This document shows positions 8,062 through 18,294 of a DNA stretch of 64,000 nt, piece after piece. The stretch comes from JAAYDI01 sp052034005 (GTDB taxonomy: Bacteria > Planctomycetota > Planctomycetia > Pirellulales > Pirellulaceae): positions 1-64,000 of the forward strand of contig JBPOJB010000003.1 in assembly GCA_052034005.1 (NCBI GenBank), written 5' to 3'. Positions within the stretch are counted from its first letter, which is position 1, and each line of letters starts with the position of its first letter. The notes beneath the pieces were generated by a model. That model had not been told where the DNA came from and made no database searches. It was given only the letters and a program-made list of their open reading frames with translations. The position numbers were made by a program, and so were the translations under genes.

Positions 8062-9126
8062 ATGGTCCGAAAGCATCATACGGCTTTTACACTCGTCGAA
8101 ATGCTGGTGGTCATTGCGATCATCGGCACGCTGGTCGCCATCCTGCTGCCGGCGGTGCAAGCGGCGCGCGAGCGCGGTCGGCAAGCACAGTGCACGAACA
8201 ACCTCCGGCAGATTGGCGTGGCAGTCATCAACTTCGAGTCCCGCCGCCATCGATATCCGGGCTCGCAGGAACTGCTCTTGCCGTCGGACCCGGCCGCCGC
8301 AGCGGTCGGCAACAACAAGCCGGCCAGTTGGTTCACGATGTTGCTCCAGGATCTGGAACGCGCGGACCTCATGGAGCGGTGGAACACGACGGCCATCCCC
8401 ATGACCGATTCGGTCCTCACGCCGTCCCTGGAACTCACGCGGTGCCCGAGTGCTCCGGAAGCTATGGGCCTGACCGGCACCACGACCTATGTGGCCAATG
8501 CGGGCTTCATGCCCCGCGGGAGCGATGTGGGCGGGGCCTACATAGGCGCCTCCCAGCGGTCGGCCAACGGGATCTTCCTGGATCGCATCAGCAATCCCAA
8601 CATCACGGTCAACGCGTCGGCCGTGCGTGACGGGCTGACCAATACCATCCTGGTGAGCGAGAACCTGGTGGCCAGCTTCTGGTATGCGTTCGGGCCGCTC
8701 GATCCGGGGTCGACGACGTTGACGGTCAACCACGGGTGGAGCAGCGATTTGACGTTTACCGTGCCGGTCAATGCCCGGTTCGGCAATACCTTCGTCTTCT
8801 GCTATGCCAACGAAACGAACGGGCCGGCAGTCAATCCGCTGATCACCGGCGCCACGCCCAGTGCCCAGATTCCGCCGGAGCCGAGGATGAAGATCAACGG
8901 GGAGCGGATCCAGTATCCCGAAGGGTCGGCCGTCTTTGCGGAGATCGCGCGACCGTCATCGAACCATCCGGGCGTCGTGTTTGCCGTCTGTGGAGACGGC
9001 CGCGTCATCACGCTCAACGAAGGACTCCCGTACCACGTCTACCAGCAGTTGATGACGCCGCACGGCACGCAGTCCGACATGCCTTCCCGGCTGTCGTACG
9101 TGCTTCGGGATGCGGATTACCAGTAA
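8062..9126 (+). CDS. DUF1559 pilin-like protein with type IV prepilin N-terminus
   Basis: A 354-residue protein with a prepilin-type methylation segment. A short charged leader is followed by F-T-L-V-E-M-L-V-V-I-A-I-I-G-T-L and a long hydrophobic helix, as processed by prepilin peptidase. The rest is the DUF1559 (SBP_bac_10-like) domain with the C-N-N-L-R-Q-I-G segment after the helix. It ends with the G-D-G-R-V element near residue 310, the usual C-terminal H-x9-DG-type signature of these large planctomycete families. It likely forms or decorates a pseudopilus or an exported assembly; the individual roles of this expanded family are unknown. The start is supported by GGGGAG 7-8 nt upstream. 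No secretion ATPase gene is adjacent. Confidence 0.92.
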   Translation: MVRKHHTAFTLVEMLVVIAIIGTLVAILLPAVQAARERGRQAQCTNNLRQIGVAVINFESRRHRYPGSQELLLPSDPAAAAVGNNKPASWFTMLLQDLERADLMERWNTTAIPMTDSVLTPSLELTRCPSAPEAMGLTGTTTYVANAGFMPRGSDVGGAYIGASQRSANGIFLDRISNPNITVNASAVRDGLTNTILVSENLVASFWYAFGPLDPGSTTLTVNHGWSSDLTFTVPVNARFGNTFVFCYANETNGPAVNPLITGATPSAQIPPEPRMKINGERIQYPEGSAVFAEIARPSSNHPGVVFAVCGDGRVITLNEGLPYHVYQQLMTPHGTQSDMPSRLSYVLRDADYQ

Positions 9127-9188
9127 GCCCCTCGCCGGGTCCGGCCTGTCGACGCGGGCCGGGCTTGCCGCCTGTCAACGTGCCGCCG

Positions 9189-12100
9189 TCACGGCGCGCC
9201 GTGTTGCGCGGCAGCGACCACCTGCTGCACGGCGGTAATCAGGGCGTCGACATGTTGGGCGGCGGTCTGCAGGTCGCCGTCCTTGCCCAGGTTCTCGAGT
9301 TGCCATGCCAGGTCGGCGGCCATGTGCGCGCCGAAGAACCGGAGTGAGCTTTTGAGCGTATGGCTGGCACGCCGGAACGCGGGCGCATCGGGCGTGGCCA
9401 GCGCATCGCGCAGCTGCTGGACCAGGCGGGGCGCTTCCACCAGGAACGCTTCGACCACGGAGGCGAGCGTTGCCCGGTCACCGTTGACGGCATCCAGCGC
9501 GTCTTGCCAGTCGATCAGGCCGTCCAGACTGCCTGCGGTCTGCGGCGGCGCGGCGGCCGGGGTCGTTTCGGCGACTGCCGCGATCCCCAGCGCGGCGGCC
9601 ATGGCCGTGAGCAGCTGATGGAGGCTCAGCGGCTTGGCCACGTACTCGTCCATGCCCGCTTCGAGGCACCGCTGGCGGTCGCCTTTCATGGCATGGGCCG
9701 TCATGGCGACGATCGGCACGTGGCGTCCGGTCTCGGCCTCCAGACGTCGGATCTGGGCGGTCGCCTCCAGGCCGTCCATCTCGGGCATCTGCACATCCAT
9801 CAGGATGATGTCCGGCGTGTCGGACTGCCAGGCTTCGATCGCTTCCGCGCCGCTGGCGACCACCGTGACGCGATGCCCCTGCTTGATCAGCAGTTCCCGC
9901 ACGAGTTTCTGGTTGACCAGCCCATCCTCGGCCACCAGCACGTGCAAGTGGGGCAACGCTTTGCGCGGAGGCGTGGGCAGGGGCTCGGAGCCGTCCGCCG
10001 CGACCACGATGCGCGTGCCGCGCCGTTCGTCCGCCAGGTGCTCCAAGGCCTCCGGCGCGGGCGGGTCGTGGCGTCCGAACACCGCCTGGAACCGGAAGCT
10101 GGTCCCGTGCCCTTCCTGGCTCTGAACCGAGATCTCTCCGCCCATCTGCCGGACGAGGTAGCTGGAGATGGTCAGCCCCAGCCCCATGCCTCCGAACGGG
10201 CGCGTGGTGGACGTATCCGCCTGGGTGAACGCCTCGAAGATGGTCTGCTGCTTCTCCACGGGGATGCCGATGCCCGTATCGGTGACCTCGACTTGCAGCG
10301 TCGCGGTCTCCACAGACTGCTCGACCTTCTCGACGCGGACCGTGATCTCGCCCGACTCCGTGAACTTGATCGAGTTGCCGACCAGGTTCATGATCACTTG
10401 GCGGAGGCGGATCGGGTCGCCGACCAGGTGGCTGGGCACGTCCGGCGCGACCTGGTAGGCGAGTTCCAGTCCCTTCTTCTGTGCCCGCACAGCCAGAGTA
10501 CGGAGCGTGCCGTCGAGGATATCCGAGAGGCGGAAGTCGGTAGACTCGAGCTTCAGTTTGCCGGTTTCGATCTTGGAGAAGTCCAGGATATCGTTGACGA
10601 TCAACAGCAGGGCTTCGGCCGACTGGGAGATGGTCTCCAGGTAGTCGCGCTGTTCGGGCGTCAGGGGCGTGTCCAGCGCCAACTCGGTCATGCCGATGAT
10701 CCCGTTGAGCGGGGTCCGGATCTCGTGGCTCATGTTGGCGACGAACTCGCTCTTGGCCCGGCTGGCGGCGTCGGCGGCCTCTTTCGCCTCCCGGAGCGCG
10801 GCTTCGGCGCGGCGCCGCTGGGTGATGTCGCGCGACAGCCCGAACGTCCCCACCAGCTGACCCTGCTCATCGCGCAGCGGCAGCTTGGTCGTGGAGACCC
10901 ACGTGATCCGGCCGTCGGGCCAGGTCTCCTGCTCCTCCAACTCCAGCACCGGCTCGCCGGACTCCATCAGATGGACTTCGTCGGCCCGGGCCTGGGCGGC
11001 GTGTTCCTCGGTGAAGAAGTCGAAATCGGTCTTGCCGATCGCATCGGCCGGGTCGACCAGTCCGAACCGGCGGGCCATGGCGCGCCCGATCCGCAGGAAC
11101 CGGCTGTCCTGGTCCTTGAAGTAGATGTTGTCGGGCAGCGTGTTGAGCAGCGTGTGCAGCAGGAACCGTTCGTGGGCGAAGGCCTGCTCGGCCGCCCGGC
11201 GGACCTCCACTTCGTGCCGCAAGGCCTTGTTGGCCATCAGGAGCTGGCCGGCACGCTGCTCCACGCGCTGTTCGAGCGTGGCGTACGATTGTTGCAACTG
11301 CTCGGCCATCAGGTTCAACGCCTGGGCCAACACGCCCACTTCATTGGGCGATTGGATGGGGCATCGTTCGTCCAGGTTCCCACGCGCGAACCGGTCCGAG
11401 AAACGGACCAGTTCCATCAGGGAGCGGGTCATGCGGTAGGAGAACACATAGGACAAGAGGACGCCGGCGGCCAGGGTGCCGGCCGCCAGGCCGAAGGACA
11501 TCCAGCGCAGACGCCCCAGCGGCTCATACGCTTCGGCCACATCCATCTTGGCGATGAGAACCCATTCCGCGTACCCCACGGGCCGCACGGCCGCCACCAC
11601 ATCCCGGCCATGCCGGTCCAAGGCCCGGTTGTACCGCCGCCCATTCTTCAAGCACTCCGCCACCAGCGGCCAGCTCTCCAGCCGACGGTCCTGTACCTGC
11701 CGCTCCTGATTGGGGTCCATCCACTGCACCTGCCCGTCGCGGACCCGGACCACCACCACCTCGCCCGTGCGCCCCAGGTTCTGGCGGCCCGACACCATGT
11801 TGAGCATCGGCGTGCTCTCCAGCTCCGCGACCGCGACGAATGTGCGCCCCTGGTCGGTCACGATGGGAGCCGCCATCATACTGCGGATCGACGACTTGTA
11901 GCGGGCCGGGAAGCCCAGCACGAACTGCTGCTTGCCCACCGCATAGACCGGCAGGTCCGCGAGCGGGCGATCCAGGGCCGACGCGCCGAGCGTGAAGATG
12001 GTCTGGTCCTGGCTGTCGACCAGATGCACGGCCAACAGCTGTCCGCCCGCCATGGACGCGTCGGGACCGGTCGGGCCGAAAGACCGCCGGATGTCGTCGA

Positions 12101-12458
12101 TGATCCACTGCATGCGCGACTGGAACTCGAACTCGTCCAGTACGCCGGCCGCATACTGGTCCAGCAGGTCGGTCAGGTGCGAATTCCGGTCGAACAGCTG
12201 CATGCGCTCGGCCTGCCGCCCGACCATGGCCAGCAGGTTGTCGCACCGCTCGGCGGCCACCGTCTGCAGGCGGAACCGGATCTGGTCGTCGAGGATCAGG
12301 CGGGCGAACAGGTACCCGGCCAGTGTCAGTCCGATGCCGGTCAGCAGGATCATGGTCGAGACGAACGCGGCCTGGCGGATGAACAGCGACGAATAGCGAG
12401 GGACGGTGTACCCGGGCGTCTGTGGGGTCGCCTGCTCCAGAGAGGAGTTCTCGTTCAT
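9189..12458 (-). CDS. Hybrid sensor histidine kinase with PAS, receiver and HPt domains
   Basis: A 1,089-residue multidomain signalling kinase. The N-terminal transmembrane helix (about 28-50) precedes a large extracytoplasmic sensor region to about 320. A second transmembrane helix lies at about 323-345. A HAMP domain and coiled coil run to about 435, and a PAS domain covers about 440-555. The HisKA domain has M-S-H-E-I-R-T with phospho-acceptor His578. The HATPase_c domain has an N-box around N-L-V-G-N-S-I-K-F. The receiver domain has phospho-acceptor Asp888 in L-M-D-V-Q-M-P. A C-terminal HPt domain has His1033 in A-S-H-T-L-K. This is an internal His-Asp-His phosphorelay. GGGAG 6 nt before ATG supports the start. 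No partner response regulator is adjacent, so the output must be encoded elsewhere. The ligand is unknown. Confidence 0.93.
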   Translation of the reverse strand: MNENSSLEQATPQTPGYTVPRYSSLFIRQAAFVSTMILLTGIGLTLAGYLFARLILDDQIRFRLQTVAAERCDNLLAMVGRQAERMQLFDRNSHLTDLLDQYAAGVLDEFEFQSRMQWIIDDIRRSFGPTGPDASMAGGQLLAVHLVDSQDQTIFTLGASALDRPLADLPVYAVGKQQFVLGFPARYKSSIRSMMAAPIVTDQGRTFVAVAELESTPMLNMVSGRQNLGRTGEVVVVRVRDGQVQWMDPNQERQVQDRRLESWPLVAECLKNGRRYNRALDRHGRDVVAAVRPVGYAEWVLIAKMDVAEAYEPLGRLRWMSFGLAAGTLAAGVLLSYVFSYRMTRSLMELVRFSDRFARGNLDERCPIQSPNEVGVLAQALNLMAEQLQQSYATLEQRVEQRAGQLLMANKALRHEVEVRRAAEQAFAHERFLLHTLLNTLPDNIYFKDQDSRFLRIGRAMARRFGLVDPADAIGKTDFDFFTEEHAAQARADEVHLMESGEPVLELEEQETWPDGRITWVSTTKLPLRDEQGQLVGTFGLSRDITQRRRAEAALREAKEAADAASRAKSEFVANMSHEIRTPLNGIIGMTELALDTPLTPEQRDYLETISQSAEALLLIVNDILDFSKIETGKLKLESTDFRLSDILDGTLRTLAVRAQKKGLELAYQVAPDVPSHLVGDPIRLRQVIMNLVGNSIKFTESGEITVRVEKVEQSVETATLQVEVTDTGIGIPVEKQQTIFEAFTQADTSTTRPFGGMGLGLTISSYLVRQMGGEISVQSQEGHGTSFRFQAVFGRHDPPAPEALEHLADERRGTRIVVAADGSEPLPTPPRKALPHLHVLVAEDGLVNQKLVRELLIKQGHRVTVVASGAEAIEAWQSDTPDIILMDVQMPEMDGLEATAQIRRLEAETGRHVPIVAMTAHAMKGDRQRCLEAGMDEYVAKPLSLHQLLTAMAAALGIAAVAETTPAAAPPQTAGSLDGLIDWQDALDAVNGDRATLASVVEAFLVEAPRLVQQLRDALATPDAPAFRRASHTLKSSLRFFGAHMAADLAWQLENLGKDGDLQTAAQHVDALITAVQQVVAAAQHGAP

Positions 12459-12531
12459 GCAGGGCTCCCTTTCGTTTCAGGATACGGTGGATCTGCTACC
12501 CAGTACGTTCCACACGCCCTCCTCGAAGCGT

Positions 12532-14961
12532 TCACTCGGCCGGCGGTACCGAGCCCGCCGCGCCGGCATTGTCGTCGGGCACCGCAGGCGCCGGCGGAGC
12601 CGGCGCGTCCTCGCCCGCCTCCGCTGCGGGTGATGCCGTGTCGTTCCCGCGGTACTGATCCAGGCGCTGGCGCAGGTCCAGCTTGATATGCTCGGGCAGA
12701 TCGGGCGGCACGACCCGCAGCGCTTCCTCCTGCCAGCGGATTGCCTGAGCGGGGTTGGCAGCCGCCGCACAACTGGCCGCCAGCAGCGCCAACGCCCGGA
12801 AGTCGCGCCAGTGCGTTTGCGCACACGCCATCTGCGCATACTCGATGGCCAGGGCGGGATCCCGGTACGATTCGTCCAGGTACAGGTCCACCAGCCGCTT
12901 GACCGGTTCGACATCCTGGCCCGAGAGCCGCATCCCTGCCAGGAAGTCATCGCGCGCCTTGTCGTACTGCTTCAGGGCGAAGTAGACGTTGCCGCGCATC
13001 ACGTGGTGGGAAGAGGTGGGGTTGATGGCGATCAGTGTCGTCAACACCTCGATCGCTTTCTCAGGTTCGTGTCGCTGGTCCCACAACAAGGCCAGGTTGC
13101 GATACGCCTTGTAGAGGTGCGGGGCCAGCCGGATCGCCTCGTCGAAATCGGCGGCCGCCGCGTCGTAATCCCCCAACTGCAGATGGACCATGCCGCGCGC
13201 GTTATGCGCTTCGGCCGACGACCTGTCCAGCTCGATGGCTCGATCCAGCGACGTCAACGCCTTTCCGAACGACTCGTCGTCGTCCGACGGACTCCTCGGG
13301 TCGTCGGTCGTGGCCTGCGCCAGGCCGAGCTCGTAATAGTATGACGCATCCTGCGGCGCGAGCGCCACGGCCGCGTAGAGCTGCTCGAGACCTTCGTTGA
13401 TCCGGCCTTCCTGAATCAAGGCCTTGCCCAGGCACAACTTGGCCAGCGCCGACCCGGGGTCGCAGTCCACGGCGCCCAGGAACCGCTCCATCGCCCCGTC
13501 GAAATCCTGCTGCGCCAGCAGGGCCAGACCCAGCTTGCACATCAGTTCCGCCGACTGGGGTCGCAGCGCCAGCGCGTCCTCGAACTCCCGCTGAGCGTCC
13601 CGCGCGCGCGCCTGGCTCAACAGCCATGTCCCGTAATTGGCCCGCGCACTCCAACTCTGCGGGATTGCCTCCGCCAGGTTGGCCAGCACGCCCGCCTTGG
13701 TCGGGCCGCGCCACAGTTGACTCGCGCCGAGCAGGCCAAACAGCAGGACCAACACCGCAGAGCTGGCGGCCCACCGCGACCAGGCCACGCCGCGGCGCGC
13801 CCGATCCGCTGCGCCCGCAGGCGCCGCCGGTACCCCCAGACTCGATCGCACCGCGGCATCCCGCAGCCGCCAGGTCCATCCGTCCCAGTAGAAGTGCACC
13901 ATCGTCGACGCCGCCACCCACGCGAAAAAGGCGCGGTGCAGCAGGTCGGATTCCAGCCCCTCGGCCATCCCGAACGGCGTCACCTGCGCAAGGTAGGACG
14001 GCAGACCATACAACGCGGCGGCCGCGACCAACCACACTCCGCCGACCAGGCCGCCGGCGCCCAAGAAGCCGGCCCACCGCGCCATGCCCCCGCCCGACGC
14101 CACCGCGTGCCTCATCGCGACCCGGACCAGTGCCAGATTCTGAATCGCGTGGAACGCTTCATACAACAGGATGCCCAACAGCAGGTCCTGCACGCTCACC
14201 ATCGCGTACCACCAGAACCCGATGTTGCTCACCATCGCCGCCAACTTCATCAACCCGGGCCGCTGGCCCTGACGACGCTGCGCAATGTAGTTCATCACGA
14301 AGGCCGTCGTCAGGACGACGGTCAGCCCGCCCCAGACCAACTGGGTCGCGGGCACCGCCACGGGCTCTAGCAGCGGCATGCCGCACCCATACAACGCGGT
14401 CAGCAGTTGCTCCATGCGGTGAGGTGAGAATAAGACCCCGGCACCGAACCAGGTCGCGGTCGTCAAATAGTCCAACCAGATCGTGCTGCCCGCAAACGAC
14501 TGGACCTTGCTGTCGTAGATCCGCATGATGCCGTACGTGTGCGTCATCGCATGCCAGACGCCCCACAGCAACAGCACCACCGTCAACGCCGCCAGATCCG
14601 CCCAGACACAGGCCACGGCCACCGCCGAGAGGGACAGCAGGCCCACGACCAGCCCCGTGCCGTGCGGCCGCGACAGGTCGCGATGGCCCCACACACGCAG
14701 AAAACTCGGCAACTGATGGCCGACCGCCAGAAACGCCATCGTCACCAGGTACAGGGCGGCCACATCCACATGCGGCTGCAACGCCGACACCGCGCCCCAA
14801 ACCCATAGCGGCCCGAGGACGAAACACGCCAGGTCGTAACCGGCGCTCCCGATCCAAGGCGATAACGATGACCTCAACCGATCGACACCATCAGGCCCAG
14901 CAGCAGGTGGACGGTTGTTCTGCTTATTCAGGGGGGTGTCCAGTCCGTTCTCAGCTGCCAT
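12532..14961 (-). CDS. Polytopic membrane protein with C-terminal TPR array
   Basis: An 809-residue protein of two halves. Residues to about 420 hold roughly nine to ten hydrophobic helices with conserved-looking histidines in or near the membrane: G-H-Q-L-P, V-W-G-H-R-D, W-H-A-M-T-H-T, E-A-F-H-A-I-Q and H-F-Y-W-D-G. From about 430 to 760 there are at least eight TPR units. The tail is rich in Pro, Ala and Glu. The membrane half is not assigned to a family I can name; the histidine pattern could bind a metal or be structural. ATG at 14961 has GAGGG 10 nt upstream, better placed than for the GTG three codons earlier. The gene lies 73 bp upstream of the hybrid kinase in the same direction, so they may be cotranscribed. 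Confidence 0.8.
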   Translation of the reverse strand: MAAENGLDTPLNKQNNRPPAAGPDGVDRLRSSLSPWIGSAGYDLACFVLGPLWVWGAVSALQPHVDVAALYLVTMAFLAVGHQLPSFLRVWGHRDLSRPHGTGLVVGLLSLSAVAVACVWADLAALTVVLLLWGVWHAMTHTYGIMRIYDSKVQSFAGSTIWLDYLTTATWFGAGVLFSPHRMEQLLTALYGCGMPLLEPVAVPATQLVWGGLTVVLTTAFVMNYIAQRRQGQRPGLMKLAAMVSNIGFWWYAMVSVQDLLLGILLYEAFHAIQNLALVRVAMRHAVASGGGMARWAGFLGAGGLVGGVWLVAAAALYGLPSYLAQVTPFGMAEGLESDLLHRAFFAWVAASTMVHFYWDGWTWRLRDAAVRSSLGVPAAPAGAADRARRGVAWSRWAASSAVLVLLFGLLGASQLWRGPTKAGVLANLAEAIPQSWSARANYGTWLLSQARARDAQREFEDALALRPQSAELMCKLGLALLAQQDFDGAMERFLGAVDCDPGSALAKLCLGKALIQEGRINEGLEQLYAAVALAPQDASYYYELGLAQATTDDPRSPSDDDESFGKALTSLDRAIELDRSSAEAHNARGMVHLQLGDYDAAAADFDEAIRLAPHLYKAYRNLALLWDQRHEPEKAIEVLTTLIAINPTSSHHVMRGNVYFALKQYDKARDDFLAGMRLSGQDVEPVKRLVDLYLDESYRDPALAIEYAQMACAQTHWRDFRALALLAASCAAAANPAQAIRWQEEALRVVPPDLPEHIKLDLRQRLDQYRGNDTASPAAEAGEDAPAPPAPAVPDDNAGAAGSVPPAE

Positions 14962-14996
14962 TCTCAGCACGCCCTCATGTGGTGAATCAGTTTTGT

Positions 14997-15024
14997 ATTG
15001 TATCTCCGCGCACGCCCGTCACAA
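14997..15024 (-). promoter_or_regulatory. Promoter for the membrane-TPR gene
   Basis: On the minus strand TTGTGA (15019-15024) and TACAAT (14997-15002) are 16 bp apart. The expected leader is about 28 nt before the ATG at 14961. The surrounding 310-bp divergent region (14962-15279) shows no other gene. Confidence 0.5.
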
Positions 15025-15279
15025 CGCCTCGTGGGTTCAGACGGCGGGCCTGCCGCGGGTGTCGCCCGCGCGAGAACCGTGCGTGACCGCGTGGCGGCGG
15101 GAGAGTCGGCGTAATCGCTACAGCCCGGAGAACCGCTAAAGTCTCACATCTGCAGGCGTCGATGATCGGGGTGGTTCCGTGCCTGCGCGAGCCATGCGCG
15201 CCAAGGATGGCATCTGGGCCGGATCGGCGGATCTTCCGCACCCATGAGGCGGCATTGAGATTGGGACTGGACATTGGGC

Positions 15280-18200
15280 ATGTCAGACGGCTTCGCCAAC
15301 CGAGCCCGCATCCTCGGCACCTGGATGGTGCTGGCGTGGATCGGTATGGCGCTAACCGGTTGTTCTCGCGGGCTTTACCGTCGGCAGGCGGATCGGGAAT
15401 CGCATTACCTGATTCGCGAGAAATCGGTGGGTACGCCATGGTCTATCCCGGAAGGGTTCACGATTGCTCCGGACCCCCGGTCCCGGTTCTTCGACGCGAC
15501 ACACCCGGACTATCCTCGACTCCCGCCGGCCGGGCCGCAACTGTATCAGTACCAGCTGCCCAGACTTGGCCGAACCGCCGACAGGCAGGAATCGGCCGAG
15601 CCTCTGCCGCCCGCGTCCGGTCACGAGCCGGACTCCGTTCCCGAGCTTCCCGTCCCGGCCGATCTATTGCCGTCCGGTGCCCGCGTCGCGCCGCCGCGCC
15701 TGCTCAACGCCGGCGAGGTGCAGCTGGTGGCGTACCAGGAGGAGCATCCGTCGTCCGGGCCGGCAGAGGTCCCATCGGAAGACCCGTTTCGGGACGACTT
15801 GCTGGCCCTGATCGACACGCGGACCGAAGTGAAGGGCACGCGGCTCCAGCCGGTGGAGACGGGTTACTGGAGCGACGTGCCGGACGCGTGCATTGCCCGG
15901 ATGCTGGACTTCGCGAGCGTGCGGGACGAGTATGTCAAGTCATTTGGGCGGCCGCCGCGCCCGGAGCTACTGAGCACGGCGCCGCGCATGACGCTGGAAG
16001 ACTTGTTTGAACTCGCGCTGCTCAACAGCCGGGCGTATCAACGTGAGAAGGAATCGCTGTACCAGGCGGCGTTGAGCCTGTCGCTGGAACGGTATGCCTA
16101 TGCCACGAAGTTCTCGGCGCAAGGCGGCAGGGTGGGTGCGAACTACGGGCACCGCCGCATGGGCGGGACGACCGTCAACTCCTTGGCCGTCCCGAGCGTC
16201 TTCAACGGCGACAAGCTGCTGGCCAGTGGCGGGACCCTGTTGGGCCGGTTCGCCAACGACGTCGTGTTGACGTTCAACGGCCCGACCGGCTTCGCGGCGG
16301 ACATCAGTTCGGAGCTGCTATTCGACATCACGCAGAGCGTGTTCCAGCGTGACGTGTTGCTGGAGCCGCTGATCCAATCGGAACGCAACCTGGTGTATGC
16401 GGCGCGGAACTACGCCCGGTTCCGCAAGGAATTCTTCTTCGATATCGCCACCACCTACTACAACATCCTGCGGACGTATCGGCGAGTCGAGATCGACGCC
16501 CAGAACTACTTCTCACAGGTTCGCAACTACCAACAGTCGCGTGAAGAGGTGCGGTCGGAGGTGTCCAGCGCGCCGAACGTGATTGCCTTGAACCAGTTTG
16601 AGCAAGGCGTCTTGACCGCGCGCAGCACGCTCATCAGCCAGTGTCTGCAACTGGAGGATGCGCTGGACAGCATGAAGCTCACACTCGGGCTGCCGACCGA
16701 GACCGAGATCGACGTGGACCTGACGGAACTCGAACAGTTGACTCTGCGCGACGAGATCGAGGTGAATCGTGAGCAGGCCCATCGCTGGCAAGCCCGACTG
16801 CAGTCGCTGCGCGACAAGAACACCACGGCCGATCACGGGGACATCCTGACGGCCGATTATGCGCTGACCGAACGCCTGATCGTTTGGTTCCTGAAGCGCC
16901 GTCTGGTGGAGCCGGACGTGCCGGAACCGGTCGCGTGGTACCAGCAGCGCGCGCGGTTCCGGCTCGATGCGGCCCGCCTCGACGCGCTGGAGGAGCACCA
17001 GACGCTGGAGGAGATCCAGACGGCCCAGCCGCCCAAGCAGCGCATCCTGGTGTTCCAGCGGCAGGTGGACATGATCGGCAGCCTGCTGACGCTGGTCCAG
17101 CGGCAGGGTCAGTTGGCAACGCGACTCGGCGTCCCGGCCGCCGACCTGGAATCGGCGCGCGTCCAGTACGTGGCCCAAGAGCGCGAGTTCAAGGCGCTGC
17201 AGGATGATCTGGACCGGGCCCTGGAGACCAACCCGGACGATGAAGTCATCGTGACCTTGATCGACCGGGGCACGGAAGTGCTCGCCGCGCTGGAGGCCTT
17301 GTCACGGGACTTCGATCGGCTGATCTTCGGCCAGCCGGTCCAGGCGGTCGATGCCCAGCAGACGCTGGCCGAGACCGATGCGCTGCTGGCCGCCGCGCGG
17401 CAGGCGTTCGCGGCGGCGGACCAGGGCCTGCCGCCGGTGGATATCAGCGTGGACGACGCGATGGTCACCGCCCTGGTCCAGCGTCTCGACCTGATGAATG
17501 CGCGCGGGACGTTGGCCGACCGCTGGCGCGAGATCAAGATCGCCGCCGATGAGCTCCGGTCGGGCCTGAATCTGAACGCCAGCCAGACCATCGGAACGGA
17601 GAAGAACCGCCCCTTTGCGTTCTCGACGGACAACGCGAACACGCAGTTGCGGCTCGCCTGGGACCTGCCGCTCAACCGCAAACGCGACCGGAACCTGTAC
17701 CGTCGCACGCTCATCAGCTACAACGCCGAGCTGCGCAATCTGCAGCAGACCGAGGACGTGATCAAGCAGAACGTGCGCCGCCAGCTGCGCAACCTGGAGC
17801 AGGCGCGCGTCCAGTATCCCATTAGCGTGACGCAGGCCGCCCTGTCGGAAGAACAGGTGCTCAGCACCCGCCTGCAGTTGATCCTCGGCCTGCCGGGGGT
17901 CCGGGCGCCGGACCTGGTGGACGCCTACAACGAATCGCGTCAGGCGCTGGGGAACATGGTGGATCGGCGAATTGGATACATCGTGAGCCGTGCCCAGCTG
18001 GCGCTGGAACTCGAAGTCATGATGCTCGACGATTCCGGGTTCTGGCCCGACGTGAACAACCCGGAATACCAGCCTCAGCCCGACCTCGTGTACCCTTGGA
18101 ACGCCGGCTCCGCCTATGGCGAGTTCCCACCGTTCCTTCGGGTCTCCCGGGAGATGCGCGAGATGTTGGGCTACGCCCCGCCCGGCGCCGTGCCCGCTGC

Positions 18201-18294
18201 GACCGCAGCGCCGGACCTCGCGCCCGTCGGACCATCCGCTCAGGACGGCGCGCCGATTCCGCCGACAGGCCCCGGGGATGACGCGAGCGATTGA
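15280..18294 (+). CDS. TolC-family outer membrane efflux lipoprotein, unusually long
   Basis: The N-terminus is a lipoprotein signal: a hydrophobic stretch ending in the lipobox L-T-G-C with Cys28 as the lipidated residue. TolC/OEP features are the tandem helical-hairpin regions with beta segments: a first around residues 225-480 (L-F-E-L-A-L-L-N-S-R-A-Y) and a second around 730-920 (D-L-M-N-A-R-G-T-L-A-D-R-W). At 1,004 residues it is about twice the usual 450-500. The extra length is a charged, coiled-coil-rich segment of about 230 residues between the two halves plus a Pro-rich tail. ATG at 15280 is preferred over TTG two codons upstream. It converges on an adaptor/permease operon ending at 18361, so the set probably forms an envelope-spanning export channel. 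Confidence 0.85.
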   Translation: MSDGFANRARILGTWMVLAWIGMALTGCSRGLYRRQADRESHYLIREKSVGTPWSIPEGFTIAPDPRSRFFDATHPDYPRLPPAGPQLYQYQLPRLGRTADRQESAEPLPPASGHEPDSVPELPVPADLLPSGARVAPPRLLNAGEVQLVAYQEEHPSSGPAEVPSEDPFRDDLLALIDTRTEVKGTRLQPVETGYWSDVPDACIARMLDFASVRDEYVKSFGRPPRPELLSTAPRMTLEDLFELALLNSRAYQREKESLYQAALSLSLERYAYATKFSAQGGRVGANYGHRRMGGTTVNSLAVPSVFNGDKLLASGGTLLGRFANDVVLTFNGPTGFAADISSELLFDITQSVFQRDVLLEPLIQSERNLVYAARNYARFRKEFFFDIATTYYNILRTYRRVEIDAQNYFSQVRNYQQSREEVRSEVSSAPNVIALNQFEQGVLTARSTLISQCLQLEDALDSMKLTLGLPTETEIDVDLTELEQLTLRDEIEVNREQAHRWQARLQSLRDKNTTADHGDILTADYALTERLIVWFLKRRLVEPDVPEPVAWYQQRARFRLDAARLDALEEHQTLEEIQTAQPPKQRILVFQRQVDMIGSLLTLVQRQGQLATRLGVPAADLESARVQYVAQEREFKALQDDLDRALETNPDDEVIVTLIDRGTEVLAALEALSRDFDRLIFGQPVQAVDAQQTLAETDALLAAARQAFAAADQGLPPVDISVDDAMVTALVQRLDLMNARGTLADRWREIKIAADELRSGLNLNASQTIGTEKNRPFAFSTDNANTQLRLAWDLPLNRKRDRNLYRRTLISYNAELRNLQQTEDVIKQNVRRQLRNLEQARVQYPISVTQAALSEEQVLSTRLQLILGLPGVRAPDLVDAYNESRQALGNMVDRRIGYIVSRAQLALELEVMMLDDSGFWPDVNNPEYQPQPDLVYPWNAGSAYGEFPPFLRVSREMREMLGYAPPGAVPAATAAPDLAPVGPSAQDGAPIPPTGPGDDASD

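Noticed and set aside
9360..12686. Open frame of about 1,100 codons on the plus strand opposite the hybrid kinase
   Set aside because: It is an antisense shadow of a GC-rich gene: low-complexity Arg/His/Gly/Leu composition, no domain, and the minus-strand frame shows complete kinase motifs.
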